Source: Methylobacterium hispanicum (GTDB lineage: Bacteria; Pseudomonadota; Alphaproteobacteria; Rhizobiales; Beijerinckiaceae). From it: 64,000 nt of DNA. The DNA is taken from the NCBI RefSeq assembly GCF_022179285.1, contig NZ_BPQO01000019.1:61070-125069 (forward strand), written 5' to 3'. This document shows positions 26,358 through 34,909 of the stretch, in pieces; the stretch's first letter is position 1; each line of letters opens with the position of its first letter. The notes below the pieces were generated by a model. That model was not told the DNA's origin and ran no database searches. It saw only the letters and a list, made by a program, of their open reading frames with translations. A program made the translations under genes and the position numbers.

Positions 26358-28598
26358 ATGTCCTCGCCCGTCGCCTCCCCGAAAGCCCGCCTCGCCATCA
26401 TCGGATGCGGCGCCGTGGTGGATCACCACCTTCTCCCGGCCCTGAAGCGGCAGGGCTGGGCTCCGAGCGTGCTGGTCGATCGCTCGCCCGAGCGCCTCGC
26501 CCTGCTCGCGGCCCGGGCCGGGCGGCGGCGCGCCGACATCGTCACGGCGTCCGACTGGCGCGAGGTGGCCGACCGCTTCGACGCCGCGCTGGTCGCGACC
26601 CCCCACACCACCCACGGCCCGATCGGGCTCGCCCTGCTGGAGGCCGGCAAGCACGTCTTCATGGAGAAGCCGCTGGCCACCACGAGCGCCGCGGGCGAGG
26701 CGATGATCGCGGCGGCCGAGCGCCGGGGCCTCGTCCTCGCGGTCGGCCTCCTGCGGCGCAACCTCACCATCGCCGCCTGGACGAAGGCCCTGATCGAGTC
26801 CGGCACGATCGGGGCGATCCGGCGGGTCGATGCGCGCGAGGGCTTCGTCTTCAACTGGGCGACGAGCTCGGACGCGCTGCTGCGCCGCGACCTCTCGGGC
26901 GGCGGCGTCCTGATGGACACCGGTGCCCACACCCTCGACATCCTGGGCCACTGGCTCGGCGCGATGACGCCGACCCGCTACCGCGACGACGGCGCCAGCG
27001 GCGTCGAGGCCGATTGCGTCGCCGAGTTCCTGCTCGATGCCGGCGGCAAGGTCCGGGTCGAGCTGAGCCGCACCCGCAACCTCGCCAACACCGCCCGGAT
27101 CGAGGGCACGCACGGCCATGTCGAGGTCGCGCTCTACCGCAACGAGGTGGTGGCGGGCTCGGCCAACGCGCTCGCCTTCACGCATGCGGGCGTGAGCGGA
27201 AGCACGATGAAGCCGCAACTCTTCCCCGCGCTCTTCGATGCCGAGATGCGCGACTTCCGCGATGCCGTCGCGCAGGGCCGCGCCCCCGCGGTCGGCGGCG
27301 CCGAAGGCTTAACCTCGGTGCGGCGGATCGAGCGCTGCTACGCGCTGCGCGAGCCGCTGGAGCAGCCCTGGGATGCCACCCAGGCAGCGCTGGCCGACGG
27401 CCTCGCGCCCGGCGCCCGCGTGGTGGTGACGGGGGCGAGCGGCTTCATCGGCGGCCGGCTGGTCGAGCGGCTGGTGCGGGCGGGCATCGACGTCACCTGC
27501 ATCATCCGGGAGATCGGCAGCGCGACGCGGCTCGCCCGCCTGCCCGTGCGGCTGGTCAAGGCCGACCTCACGGATGCCGCCGCGATCGGCGCGGCGCTCG
27601 AGGGCGCCGACACGGTGTTCCACTGCGCCTACGACCCGCGCTCGCGCCGGCAGAACCTGGAGGGCGCGCGGGTCCTGATCCAGGCCAGCGCCGACGCCCG
27701 GGTCCGCCGGCTCGTCCATGTCAGCACCTTCTCGGTCTACGAGCCCTTCCCGCCGACGCCGCTCACCGAGGAGACCCGCGACGGCGACCGCGCCTGGATC
27801 TACGTGAAGGACAAGCTCGACATCGAGGCCCAGATGCTCGCCGCCGCCCGAGAGGGGCGCGTTCCGGCGACCGTGGTGCAGCCGACCATCGTGTACGGCC
27901 CCTTCTCCAAGCCCTGGACGAACGCGCCCGCCGAGGAGCTGATCTACGGCGAGGTGGTGCTGCCGGACGGCGGCGCGGGCCGCTGCAGCGCGGTCTTCGT
28001 CGACGACCTCGTGGACGGCATGCTGCTGGCCGCGACCCGCGACGCGGCGGTGGGCGAGCGCTTCATCCTGTCCGGGCCCGATACGGTGAGCTGGGGTACG
28101 TTCTTCACCGAGTTCGCCCGCGCTCTCGGCGTGCCCGGCCCGACCTCCTGGCCGCTCGCCGAGGTCTCGAAGCAGAACCAGGGCTTCGTGCGCGACGTGA
28201 AGCTGGTGCTGCGCAACCCCAAGCGCATCGTGCAGATCATCGTGCGCTGGCCCCCGGCGCGCTCGGCGCTCCAGGCGGGGCTCGACGCGCTGCCCAAACC
28301 GCTGCGCGCCCTGGTGGACCGCTACTATTTCGGGGGCGGCGGCCCGGTCTTCGGCGCGCTCATCGTGCCCGATCCGCAGAAGACCGCCCTTTACACCACG
28401 ACGGCGACCGCCGAGATCGGCAAGGCGCGGCGGATGCTCGGCTACGCGCCGCGCTTCGACTTCGCGGACGGGATGCGCGCGACGACGCCCTACCTGGTCT
28501 GGGCCTATGCCGACCTCGTGCGGGCGTCGCGGCGCGCGCGCGGCACCGCGGCGCCGCCGGCCGCGCCCGTCGGGACGCCGGTCGCGGACGCGCGCTGA
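26358..28598 (+). CDS. Gfo/Idh/MocA oxidoreductase fused to an extended SDR epimerase
   Basis: Two-enzyme fusion of 746 residues. Residues 1-340 are a Gfo/Idh/MocA dehydrogenase: RLAIIGCGAVVDHHLLPAL Rossmann fold, KHVFMEKPLATTSAAGE with the EKP lysine, and GGGVLMDTGAHTLDIL with the usual Asp/His. After a short linker (about 340-352), residues 353-700 are a separate NAD-dependent SDR: VVVTGASGFIGGRLVERL, HVSTFSVYEPF, VKDKLDIE in place of YxxxK, and VVQPTIVYGPFSK. The reading frame is continuous. The SDR half keeps the Ser and first Tyr region, but the usual YxxxK reads YVKDK (Tyr-Val-Lys-Asp-Lys), which still gives Y and K four apart. Both halves probably act on the same sugar nucleotide. Confidence 0.9.
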   Translation: MSSPVASPKARLAIIGCGAVVDHHLLPALKRQGWAPSVLVDRSPERLALLAARAGRRRADIVTASDWREVADRFDAALVATPHTTHGPIGLALLEAGKHVFMEKPLATTSAAGEAMIAAAERRGLVLAVGLLRRNLTIAAWTKALIESGTIGAIRRVDAREGFVFNWATSSDALLRRDLSGGGVLMDTGAHTLDILGHWLGAMTPTRYRDDGASGVEADCVAEFLLDAGGKVRVELSRTRNLANTARIEGTHGHVEVALYRNEVVAGSANALAFTHAGVSGSTMKPQLFPALFDAEMRDFRDAVAQGRAPAVGGAEGLTSVRRIERCYALREPLEQPWDATQAALADGLAPGARVVVTGASGFIGGRLVERLVRAGIDVTCIIREIGSATRLARLPVRLVKADLTDAAAIGAALEGADTVFHCAYDPRSRRQNLEGARVLIQASADARVRRLVHVSTFSVYEPFPPTPLTEETRDGDRAWIYVKDKLDIEAQMLAAAREGRVPATVVQPTIVYGPFSKPWTNAPAEELIYGEVVLPDGGAGRCSAVFVDDLVDGMLLAATRDAAVGERFILSGPDTVSWGTFFTEFARALGVPGPTSWPLAEVSKQNQGFVRDVKLVLRNPKRIVQIIVRWPPARSALQAGLDALPKPLRALVDRYYFGGGGPVFGALIVPDPQKTALYTTTATAEIGKARRMLGYAPRFDFADGMRATTPYLVWAYADLVRASRRARGTAAPPAAPVGTPVADAR

Positions 28599-28753
28599 CA
28601 CGGCCGGTCGGCCGGCGGGTCGCGCCCGGTCCGGGAGCGGGTGGGCGTGCCCCGTCCCGCTCCCGCGCTCACGCCGTCAACCCCCGGGGCCGCCGCGTGT
28701 CGGCCGAACGCTCTGCCGGGGATCCACGCACACCGAGGTTCCAGGACGAGACG

Positions 28754-30070
28754 ATGCGGCGCTCATGGATTTCCGGCCCGCCCGCGGCGCTCCAGGCCGT
28801 GGGCGCCCTGCGCCGCCGTGTCGGCGACCAAGCCGGCCGCCTCGCCTGGCCGCTGATCGACCAGGCCATCGCCAGCGTCGGCACCTTCGGGCTGACGATC
28901 GTGCTGGCCCGCGCGCTACCGCCCGCGGAGTACGGCACCTTCGCCCTGCTCCTCGGCGGGCTGATGATCCTCCACATGGTCACCTCCTCGCTGGTGTTCT
29001 ACCCGCTCTCGGTCCGGGCCGGCGCGGCCGGGCCGGAGGCAGGCGCCGGTCTGATGCGGGCGAGCCTCGACCTCCTCGGCCTGCTCTTCCTGCCGGCCGG
29101 GGCCGCGCTTGCGCTCGCCGCCCTCGCGGCGGGCCGGGCCGACCTGATCCTGCCCGCGCTCGCCTACTTCCTGCTCTGGCAGATCCAGGAGGCCTTCCGG
29201 CGCTACCTCTTCGCGGAGCTGCGCTTCGGCGCGGCGATCGCGGGCGACGCGGTGAGCTATCTCGGCCAGGTCGCCCTGGTGCTCGGGCTCGGGTGGGGCG
29301 GGCACCTGACGCTGGGCACCGCGCTCTGCGCGATGGCCCTCGCCGCCGGCCTCGGCGCCGTGCTCCATGCCGGGCGCGCCGGGCTCGGGCGGGGGGAGGC
29401 GACCGCGCCGCGCCTGTCCGCGATCCTCGGCGATTTCTGGCGGCTGGGAGGCTGGTCGCTCGCCAACAACCTGCTCGGCACGCTGCGCGGGCAGGTGCTG
29501 TTCTGGCTGCTCGCCGCCCTCTCGGGCGCGGCCCTGACGGCGCAGCTTCAGGCGAGCCAGAACCTCGTCAACCTGATGAACCCGCTGGTGATCGGGCTGT
29601 GCAACATCATCCCGCAGACCGCCGCGCGGGCCCATCCGCGCGGCAAGGCGGAGGCGTGGCGGGCGGCGCGGCCCTTCGCGCTCTCCGGCGTCCCGGTGGC
29701 GCTGCTGTTCTTCGCCGTCCTGTTCGCGGCGCCCGAACCGGCGCTGCGCCTCGTCTACGGCGCGGCTTCGCCGTATCTCGGGCTCGCCGTGCCGGTGCGC
29801 CTCCTCGCGATCGCCGCGGTGGCCGCCTACGCCACCGACATGGTGTGCTCCTACTTCCACGGCGTGGAGGCCGCGCGCCACGCCCTGGTGGTGAACGCCG
29901 CAGGTACCGTCGCGGTCCTCGCGGCGTCGTTGCCGCTCGCGCTCCGGTTCGGGCTCGAGGGCGCCTGCGGGGCGCTGGTACTGGCGAGCCTCGTGCGGCT
30001 CCTGCTCTCGCAGCTCCTGCTGCGCCGCCTCCTCGCCGCAGACCTGCCGCGACCGCTGCCGGCCGCGTGA
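28754..30070 (+). CDS. Wzx-like polysaccharide flippase
   Basis: MOP-superfamily membrane protein of 438 residues from ATG 28754 (AGGA upstream). It has about twelve membrane helices. The start WPLIDQAIASVGTFGLTIVLARALPPAEYGTFAL is the typical first-helix motif of lipid-linked oligosaccharide flippases. It probably moves undecaprenyl-linked EPS repeat units to the periplasm. It is the last gene of the plus-strand operon, convergent with the ligase-like gene. The 155-bp gap before it holds a GGGAGCGGG/CCCGCTCCC inverted repeat. Confidence 0.88.
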   Translation: MRRSWISGPPAALQAVGALRRRVGDQAGRLAWPLIDQAIASVGTFGLTIVLARALPPAEYGTFALLLGGLMILHMVTSSLVFYPLSVRAGAAGPEAGAGLMRASLDLLGLLFLPAGAALALAALAAGRADLILPALAYFLLWQIQEAFRRYLFAELRFGAAIAGDAVSYLGQVALVLGLGWGGHLTLGTALCAMALAAGLGAVLHAGRAGLGRGEATAPRLSAILGDFWRLGGWSLANNLLGTLRGQVLFWLLAALSGAALTAQLQASQNLVNLMNPLVIGLCNIIPQTAARAHPRGKAEAWRAARPFALSGVPVALLFFAVLFAAPEPALRLVYGAASPYLGLAVPVRLLAIAAVAAYATDMVCSYFHGVEAARHALVVNAAGTVAVLAASLPLALRFGLEGACGALVLASLVRLLLSQLLLRRLLAADLPRPLPAA

Positions 30071-30196
30071 GGCCATCCCGGACCGGGCCCCGGATCGAGT
30101 CCCGGACCTGGTCCCGGACCGGGGGACGCTCCCCACGACCGGGGCTCCCGGCGCGCGGGACCGCGCCACGCTCCGACGCGGGGGCGACCCCGCGCC

Positions 30197-31525
30197 CTAG
30201 CCCGGGTCGCCGATCGCCCGCACGAGGCCCGCCCGGTAGATCATGCTGGCCCCGATCCCGAGGCCGATCACCGACCAGAAGCAGACGCCCGACATCGGCC
30301 CCTCCAACGCCACGTCGAAGGAGGCGTTCACGAGGATGCCGGCGCCGTAGCAGGTGATCCAGACGAAGACGGCGGCCCAGCGCCCGTGGCCGGCCCGGCG
30401 CGCCAGGAGCAGGCTGTGCACCAGCATGCCGAACCAGGCGGCGAGCAGCCCGGCCCAGAGCGCGAAGCCCGGCACCCCGGCGCGGGCCAGGATCGTCATG
30501 TGCCCGTTGTGCGGGCTGCGCAGGGTCGCCTCCTGCGTGACGAAGGTGTGGTAGCCGTCCTCCATCGCGAGATTCACGCCGAAGCCCTTGCCGTTCCAGA
30601 AGTAGGGGCCGTGCAGGGTATATTCCCGGATCGTGCGCCACCAGCGCAGTCGGAACTCCTTGGTGCCCTCGAAATTCGCCGCCTCGCTCGCGCCGAACAC
30701 GCTGCTGATGCCCTCGACGATCTGCATGGCCCCGACCTCGCGGTCTCCGGGCATCATCACGCGCAGGTCCGCGAGCGCGGCCCCTGCCAGCATCGCGACC
30801 CCGATCAGCGCGGCGGGGGCGAAGCGGCGGAGCTGGCGCCCGAGCAGAACGCCGAGCAGAATCGGCACGAGGCAAGCGAGCGTCGCGGCCCGGCTCACGG
30901 TCACGGCCGCCATGTTGATGCACAGGGCGACGCACCAGAGCGCCCCCACGCGGCGCAGCCCGACCAGCATGAAGACCGCGGCGGCCCCGAGATGGAACGC
31001 CGCCTCGCCGGCCCGGATATAGGGCAGCTGGATCTGTGTGCCCGGGATGCGGAGCTGGTCGGCCATGGTGACCGTGACGACGAACAGGAAGCCGCCGATG
31101 AGCCCGTACAGGAAGGCGAAGCCCGCGTAGACGCGCAGGATCCAGCCGAGCCGGAGCGGGTTCTCGATGAGGAGCGCGATCACCACGAAGGCGAACAGGC
31201 CGTAGACGACGATCACGCTGTCGCGGACCGCGTCGATCCCGTAGATGCCGAGAAACGGGACGGTCCGGATCAGCACCCAGGCGATCAGGGCGGCGAGCAG
31301 CAGGCTCGCGGGCGTGCCCAGCACCGCGAACCAGCAGCGCGACCGCATCAGCGCGAGGAGGCCGAGGCCGAGCGCGAGCTCGCCGACATAGAGCGGCGCC
31401 ACGCCCAGCACCGCGAAGCCCTTGCCGAAGACTGCGTAGCCCACGAGCGCGCAGGCGAGGCCGCGCAGGTAGAGGTCATTCGGATCCCGCGGGGCCGGGC
31501 GGACGGCGACGGCGCTTGCGTGCAT
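30197..31525 (-). CDS. O-antigen ligase/Wzy-like polymerase
   Basis: Polytopic membrane protein of 442 residues from ATG 31525 with about eleven helices. A large periplasmic loop (about residues 245-330) contains FRLRWWRTIREYTLHGPYFWNGKGFG and a SPHNGHMTILARAGVPG motif, where the HNxx...GxxG pattern is characteristic of the Wzy_C/O-antigen ligase family. It is either the EPS polymerase or a ligase; the EPS locus favours polymerase. It lies 19 bp after the glycosyltransferase gene on the same strand. Confidence 0.85.
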   Translation of the reverse strand: MHASAVAVRPAPRDPNDLYLRGLACALVGYAVFGKGFAVLGVAPLYVGELALGLGLLALMRSRCWFAVLGTPASLLLAALIAWVLIRTVPFLGIYGIDAVRDSVIVVYGLFAFVVIALLIENPLRLGWILRVYAGFAFLYGLIGGFLFVVTVTMADQLRIPGTQIQLPYIRAGEAAFHLGAAAVFMLVGLRRVGALWCVALCINMAAVTVSRAATLACLVPILLGVLLGRQLRRFAPAALIGVAMLAGAALADLRVMMPGDREVGAMQIVEGISSVFGASEAANFEGTKEFRLRWWRTIREYTLHGPYFWNGKGFGVNLAMEDGYHTFVTQEATLRSPHNGHMTILARAGVPGFALWAGLLAAWFGMLVHSLLLARRAGHGRWAAVFVWITCYGAGILVNASFDVALEGPMSGVCFWSVIGLGIGASMIYRAGLVRAIGDPG

Positions 31526-31544
31526 GGCGTGCCCTCCGGCCGGA

Positions 31545-32765
31545 TCAGCCCGCGAGCCTGAGGTCGGTCCCCTGGGTCGCGTAGAGATGCTGGAGCGCTT
31601 CCGCCGAGCGGGCCCAGTCGCCCGTGACGAGCGCCATCGCGTGGGCGGCGCGCGACATCCGCGCCCAGGCCTCCGGGGTGAGCCGGGCGGCTCGGCCGAG
31701 GGCTTCCGCGACCGCATTCGTCGTCAGGTCGCGCACGACGAAGCCGGCGCCGTGGCGCTCGACGGCGTCGGCGAGGCCGGTCGCGGTCGAGACGATCAGC
31801 GGCAGGCCGCAGAGCGCGGCCTCCACCGCGCCGATCGGCAACCCATCGAAGCGCGACGACTGGACGAAGAAGTCCCAGCCGCGCAGTGTCCGCTCCTTCT
31901 CAGGCCCGAAGACAGGCCCGCCCACCGCGACCGACCCGCCGATGCCGGCCCCCTGGGCGAGCGCGCGCAGCGCCGCGCCCTCCCCACCCGTCGCGCCGTT
32001 GCCGGCGAGCGCGAGGCGCCCGCGCCCGCCCGCGGCCAGATGCGTCGCGAGGCCGCCGATCAGCAGGTCGAGCCCCTTGTGGTGCGCCGCGTAGCGCCCG
32101 CAGAACCCGAAGAGCGGGAAGGCGGGCGAGGGCCCGGTCCGGCCGGGCGGCGGCGGGGCCGCGTCGAAGGCGCTGGAATAGGCCGCATTCGCCACGATCT
32201 CGATGCGCGCGCGGGGGGCGATCTGACGGATCGCCCCGGCCTCCTGATCCGTCAGCGCGTGGACGAACCACGCCCGCTCCAGGATCCGGCGCTCGAACAT
32301 CGCGAGGTAAAGGCTGGTCGAGCGGTGGGCCCGGCGCATCTGCGCGTCGGCGACGTGCGCGTAGCGGCCGTGGATGGTGACCACGTAGCGGATGCCCCGG
32401 CGCGCCAGCTCACGACCGATGGCCAGCAGCAGCGGCCGGCGCGCGCAGTGGAGGTGGACCAGGGTGCGGGGTCCCGCGCCCGCGACCAGCGCCGCGGTGA
32501 GGCGCGGCGCCGGCTGGACGAGGTGGCCGAACAGGCTGTGGCCCTCGAGGGGCAGCGCCTCGACGGGCGCGTCCCATACCCCCCGCTCGACGGTCCGGCC
32601 CGGCGGGTGCAGCACCACGACCCGGACCGCCTGTCCGAGGCGGATCTGCTCGCGGGCGAGCCGGTTCGCCACGAGGTGCACGCCGTTCATCCGGGACTGC
32701 TCGGCCTCCTCGACGACGAGGTGGCGGATGTCGAGGCCTGGCTGTGCCCCGGTCTGGTCGGTCAT
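31545..32765 (-). CDS. glycosyltransferase family 4-like protein
   Basis: GT-B fold glycosyltransferase of 406 residues. The donor-binding half has FCGRYAAHHKGLDLLIGG and FFVQSSRFDGLPIGAVEAALCGLPLIVSTATGLADAV, the ExxxxGxP-type motif of GT4 retaining enzymes, here with EAALCGLP. The N-terminal half opens QPGLDIRHLVVEEAEQS with HCARRPLLLAIG further on. It probably adds one sugar of the EPS repeat on undecaprenyl phosphate. It is between the GDP-mannose 3,5-epimerase-like gene (75 bp upstream) and the polymerase-like gene. Confidence 0.87.
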   Translation of the reverse strand: MTDQTGAQPGLDIRHLVVEEAEQSRMNGVHLVANRLAREQIRLGQAVRVVVLHPPGRTVERGVWDAPVEALPLEGHSLFGHLVQPAPRLTAALVAGAGPRTLVHLHCARRPLLLAIGRELARRGIRYVVTIHGRYAHVADAQMRRAHRSTSLYLAMFERRILERAWFVHALTDQEAGAIRQIAPRARIEIVANAAYSSAFDAAPPPPGRTGPSPAFPLFGFCGRYAAHHKGLDLLIGGLATHLAAGGRGRLALAGNGATGGEGAALRALAQGAGIGGSVAVGGPVFGPEKERTLRGWDFFVQSSRFDGLPIGAVEAALCGLPLIVSTATGLADAVERHGAGFVVRDLTTNAVAEALGRAARLTPEAWARMSRAAHAMALVTGDWARSAEALQHLYATQGTDLRLAG

Positions 32766-32792
32766 CGGGCTGCTCGGTCGCTGGGATGAGGC

Positions 32793-32815
32793 CCCTCCCC
32801 CCGGCGGGGGGAGGG
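32793..32815. repeat. 10-bp GC palindrome
   Basis: CCCTCCCCCC, loop GGC, and its exact complement, in the short gap after the epimerase gene. It is similar in kind to the palindromes at 7077 and 36251. Confidence 0.5.
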
Positions 32816-32840
32816 TTCGGGTCCGCTTCCGGAGGCGACG

Positions 32841-33827
32841 CTACTCGGCCGCGTCGGGCAGGCGGCCGGCGCGGCCGGCGGCGAGTTCGGCCTCGATCCA
32901 GCGGTAGGTCGGCGCGAGGCCCTCGCGGATCGTCGTGGCGGGCTCCCAGCCCAGCACCTTCCGGATCAGCGCGTTGTCGCTGTTGCGCCCCCGCACGCCC
33001 TGCGGCTTCGAGACGTCGTGGCGCTTGGCGATCCGCTTGTCCGCGACGGAAGCGGCGATGTCGACGAGATCGTTGATGCTGATCATCTCGTCGGTGCCGA
33101 GGTTGAGCGGCGCCGTGTAGTCCGACTGCATCAGCCGGTAGAGGCCCTCGACGCAATCGTCGATGTACATGAACGAGCGCGTCTGGAGGCCGTCGCCCCA
33201 GACCTCGATCGTGCCGCCGTCCGGGCAGAGCGCGACCTTGCGGCAGATCGCGGCCGGCGCCTTCTCGCGGCCGCCGTCATAGGTGCCGAGCGGGCCGTAG
33301 ACGTTGTGGAAGCGCACGACCCGGGTGGAGAGGCCCCAATCCTCGGTCATGTACTGGCACAGCTTCTCCATGTAGATCTTCTCGAGCCCGTAGCCCTCCT
33401 CGGGCTGGGCCGGCCAGGCGACGTCCTCGGAGAGCGGCGTGACGTCCGGCGAGGTCTGCAGGTGCATCGGGTAGACGCAGGCCGAGGACGAGAACAGGAA
33501 GCGCTTGACCCGGTTGTCGGCTGCGGCCTTGGCCATGTGCGCGCTGATCAGCGTGTTGTTGAGGGTGATCTCGGCGTGCGAGCCGCTGATGAAGCCGATG
33601 CCGCCCATGTCGGCTGCGAGGTGGTAGACCTGCTCCATCCCCTGCGCCGCCCGCTGGCAGGCGTCGTGCAGGCGCAGGTCGCATTGCAGGAACTCGTGCG
33701 CCGCGCTGGGCTCGTACTCGGGAAGCTTGATGTCGGCGCCGCGGACCCAGTAGCCCCGGCCGACGAGATACTTGACGAGATGGTGGCCGATAAAGCCACC
33801 GGCTCCGGTTACGAGGACGGGGATCAT
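32841..33827 (-). CDS. GDP-mannose 3,5-epimerase-like extended SDR
   Basis: 328 residues. Known family members convert GDP-D-mannose to GDP-L-galactose and GDP-L-gulose. Blocks I recognise from plant GME are ADMGGIGFISGSHAEI, SSACVYP with the Cys acid/base, YGLEKIYMEKLC (Tyr/Lys pair), GGREKAPAAICRK with the second catalytic Lys, WGDGLQTRSFMYIDDCVEG and VRGRNSDNALI. The Rossmann start is VLVTGAGGFIGHHLV. Only the precise product remains inferred. A ManC-type gene for GDP-mannose is 2.5 kb away, which fits. Upstream of the start is a 7-bp inverted repeat that may be an operator. Confidence 0.88.
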   Translation of the reverse strand: MIPVLVTGAGGFIGHHLVKYLVGRGYWVRGADIKLPEYEPSAAHEFLQCDLRLHDACQRAAQGMEQVYHLAADMGGIGFISGSHAEITLNNTLISAHMAKAAADNRVKRFLFSSSACVYPMHLQTSPDVTPLSEDVAWPAQPEEGYGLEKIYMEKLCQYMTEDWGLSTRVVRFHNVYGPLGTYDGGREKAPAAICRKVALCPDGGTIEVWGDGLQTRSFMYIDDCVEGLYRLMQSDYTAPLNLGTDEMISINDLVDIAASVADKRIAKRHDVSKPQGVRGRNSDNALIRKVLGWEPATTIREGLAPTYRWIEAELAAGRAGRLPDAAE

Positions 33828-33839
33828 CTTGGGCAGTCC

Positions 33840-33862
33840 TTACCTGTGATGAAGGCAGGTAA
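33840..33862. promoter_or_regulatory. inverted repeat upstream of the GME-like gene
   Basis: TTACCTG and CAGGTAA (exact complements) flank nine bases, centred about 24 bp upstream of the GME-like ATG on the minus strand. Its size and place suit an operator or a 5' hairpin. The regulator is unknown. Confidence 0.4.
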
Positions 33863-33892
33863 TTACTGACATGATCGCCGATGTGCTTTCCA

Positions 33893-33915
33893 TTCGGCTT
33901 GCGAACTAAGCCGAA
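33893..33915 (-). terminator. hairpin after the Crp/Fnr gene
   Basis: TTCGGCTT and AAGCCGAA, an 8-bp perfect stem with a 7-base loop, lies 14 bp downstream of the regulator's stop. A T tract is missing, so terminator function is only inferred. Confidence 0.4.
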
Positions 33916-33928
33916 AGAGCGGTATGCC

Positions 33929-34657
33929 TCAGGCGAAGGGACCGATCAGGCGCTTGTACTCGGCCTCGGCGAGGCCGTAGCTCTCGCCCGCCGCCCGGAT
34001 CAGCCGCGCGCGGTCGATCACGGTAATCTGGCCGCGCCGCGTCGCGATCATCTGGGCGCGTTCCAGCTCGTGCAGCGCCACCGTGATGCCCGGCCGGTGC
34101 GTGCCCAGAACCTGGGCCAGAGCCTCGTGGGTCATCACGATCTCGCTGCCGTCGATGCGGTCGGTGGCCAGAAGCAGCCAGTGGGCGAGGCGCTCCTCGA
34201 TGCGGTGGCGGCGGTTGGAGAGCGCCATCTGGCTCATCCAGAGCATCGCCACCTGGACGTAGCGCATCAGCACCTCGCGCAGCACGCCGCTCTGCACCAT
34301 CATCTGCCGCAGCGCGCCGGCCCCGATCCGCAGGGCGGTGCCGGGCACGCGCACCTCGACATCGACCGGCATGTGCTCGACGCCGAGCACCAGCGCCGTG
34401 CTGACCATTCCGTCGCGGCCGACCACGAGGGTCTCGTAGGAACCGCGCTCGGCAGTGTGCAGCATCACCGAGGCGAGACCGCTCTCGAAGAACCAGGCAT
34501 GGGGGATCGGCTCGCCCGCGGTGACGACCCGTTCGCCGGCCGCGAGCGGCACCTCCTCGAGGAGCGGGAGCATCAGGCTCAGCACCTCGCCTGGAAGCGC
34601 CCGCAGCAGCCGATTCTGCACGGTCGGCGTCTGAGCGGGCAAGGTCGGCGTGTTCAT
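33929..34657 (-). CDS. Crp/Fnr family transcriptional regulator
   Basis: 242 residues. The cyclic-nucleotide-binding fold spans about 20-150 (ALPGEVLSLMLPLLEEVPLAAGERVVTAGEPIPHAWFFESG). The C-terminal winged helix has MTHEALAQVLGTHRPGITVALHELERAQMIATRRGQ. No FNR-type Cys cluster is present, and the cAMP-binding Arg/Ser motif is not obvious, so the ligand is unknown. It lies inside the EPS locus and may control it. Upstream is the palindrome TCCGTACGGA (34768-34777). Confidence 0.92.
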   Translation of the reverse strand: MNTPTLPAQTPTVQNRLLRALPGEVLSLMLPLLEEVPLAAGERVVTAGEPIPHAWFFESGLASVMLHTAERGSYETLVVGRDGMVSTALVLGVEHMPVDVEVRVPGTALRIGAGALRQMMVQSGVLREVLMRYVQVAMLWMSQMALSNRRHRIEERLAHWLLLATDRIDGSEIVMTHEALAQVLGTHRPGITVALHELERAQMIATRRGQITVIDRARLIRAAGESYGLAEAEYKRLIGPFA

Positions 34658-34909
34658 CGTCGGCCCTCCAGGTCAGGCGCGCGCTCCAGATCCACTCTGG
34701 TCGAGCATTCGGCTGGCGAATGCGCAAGCATCTCATGATCTTGCACAACTTTGCAGTTGGTAAGATCCGTACGGACGGACTAATACCCTATCTTCCGTCT
34801 CGTATTTGATTTTTGAGCATCTGGTCCTCCCCGGCACTTCGCGGCGCGCCTCGCGGACGACCTGAGGGAGCGCTGCGAAACCTGGTCGTTCCTGGCTCGC
34901 ACGGATCGG

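Noticed and set aside
34788..34820. 10-codon ORF with a GGAGG box upstream of the Crp/Fnr gene
   Set aside because: Too short to support; chance is likely, although it could be a leader peptide.
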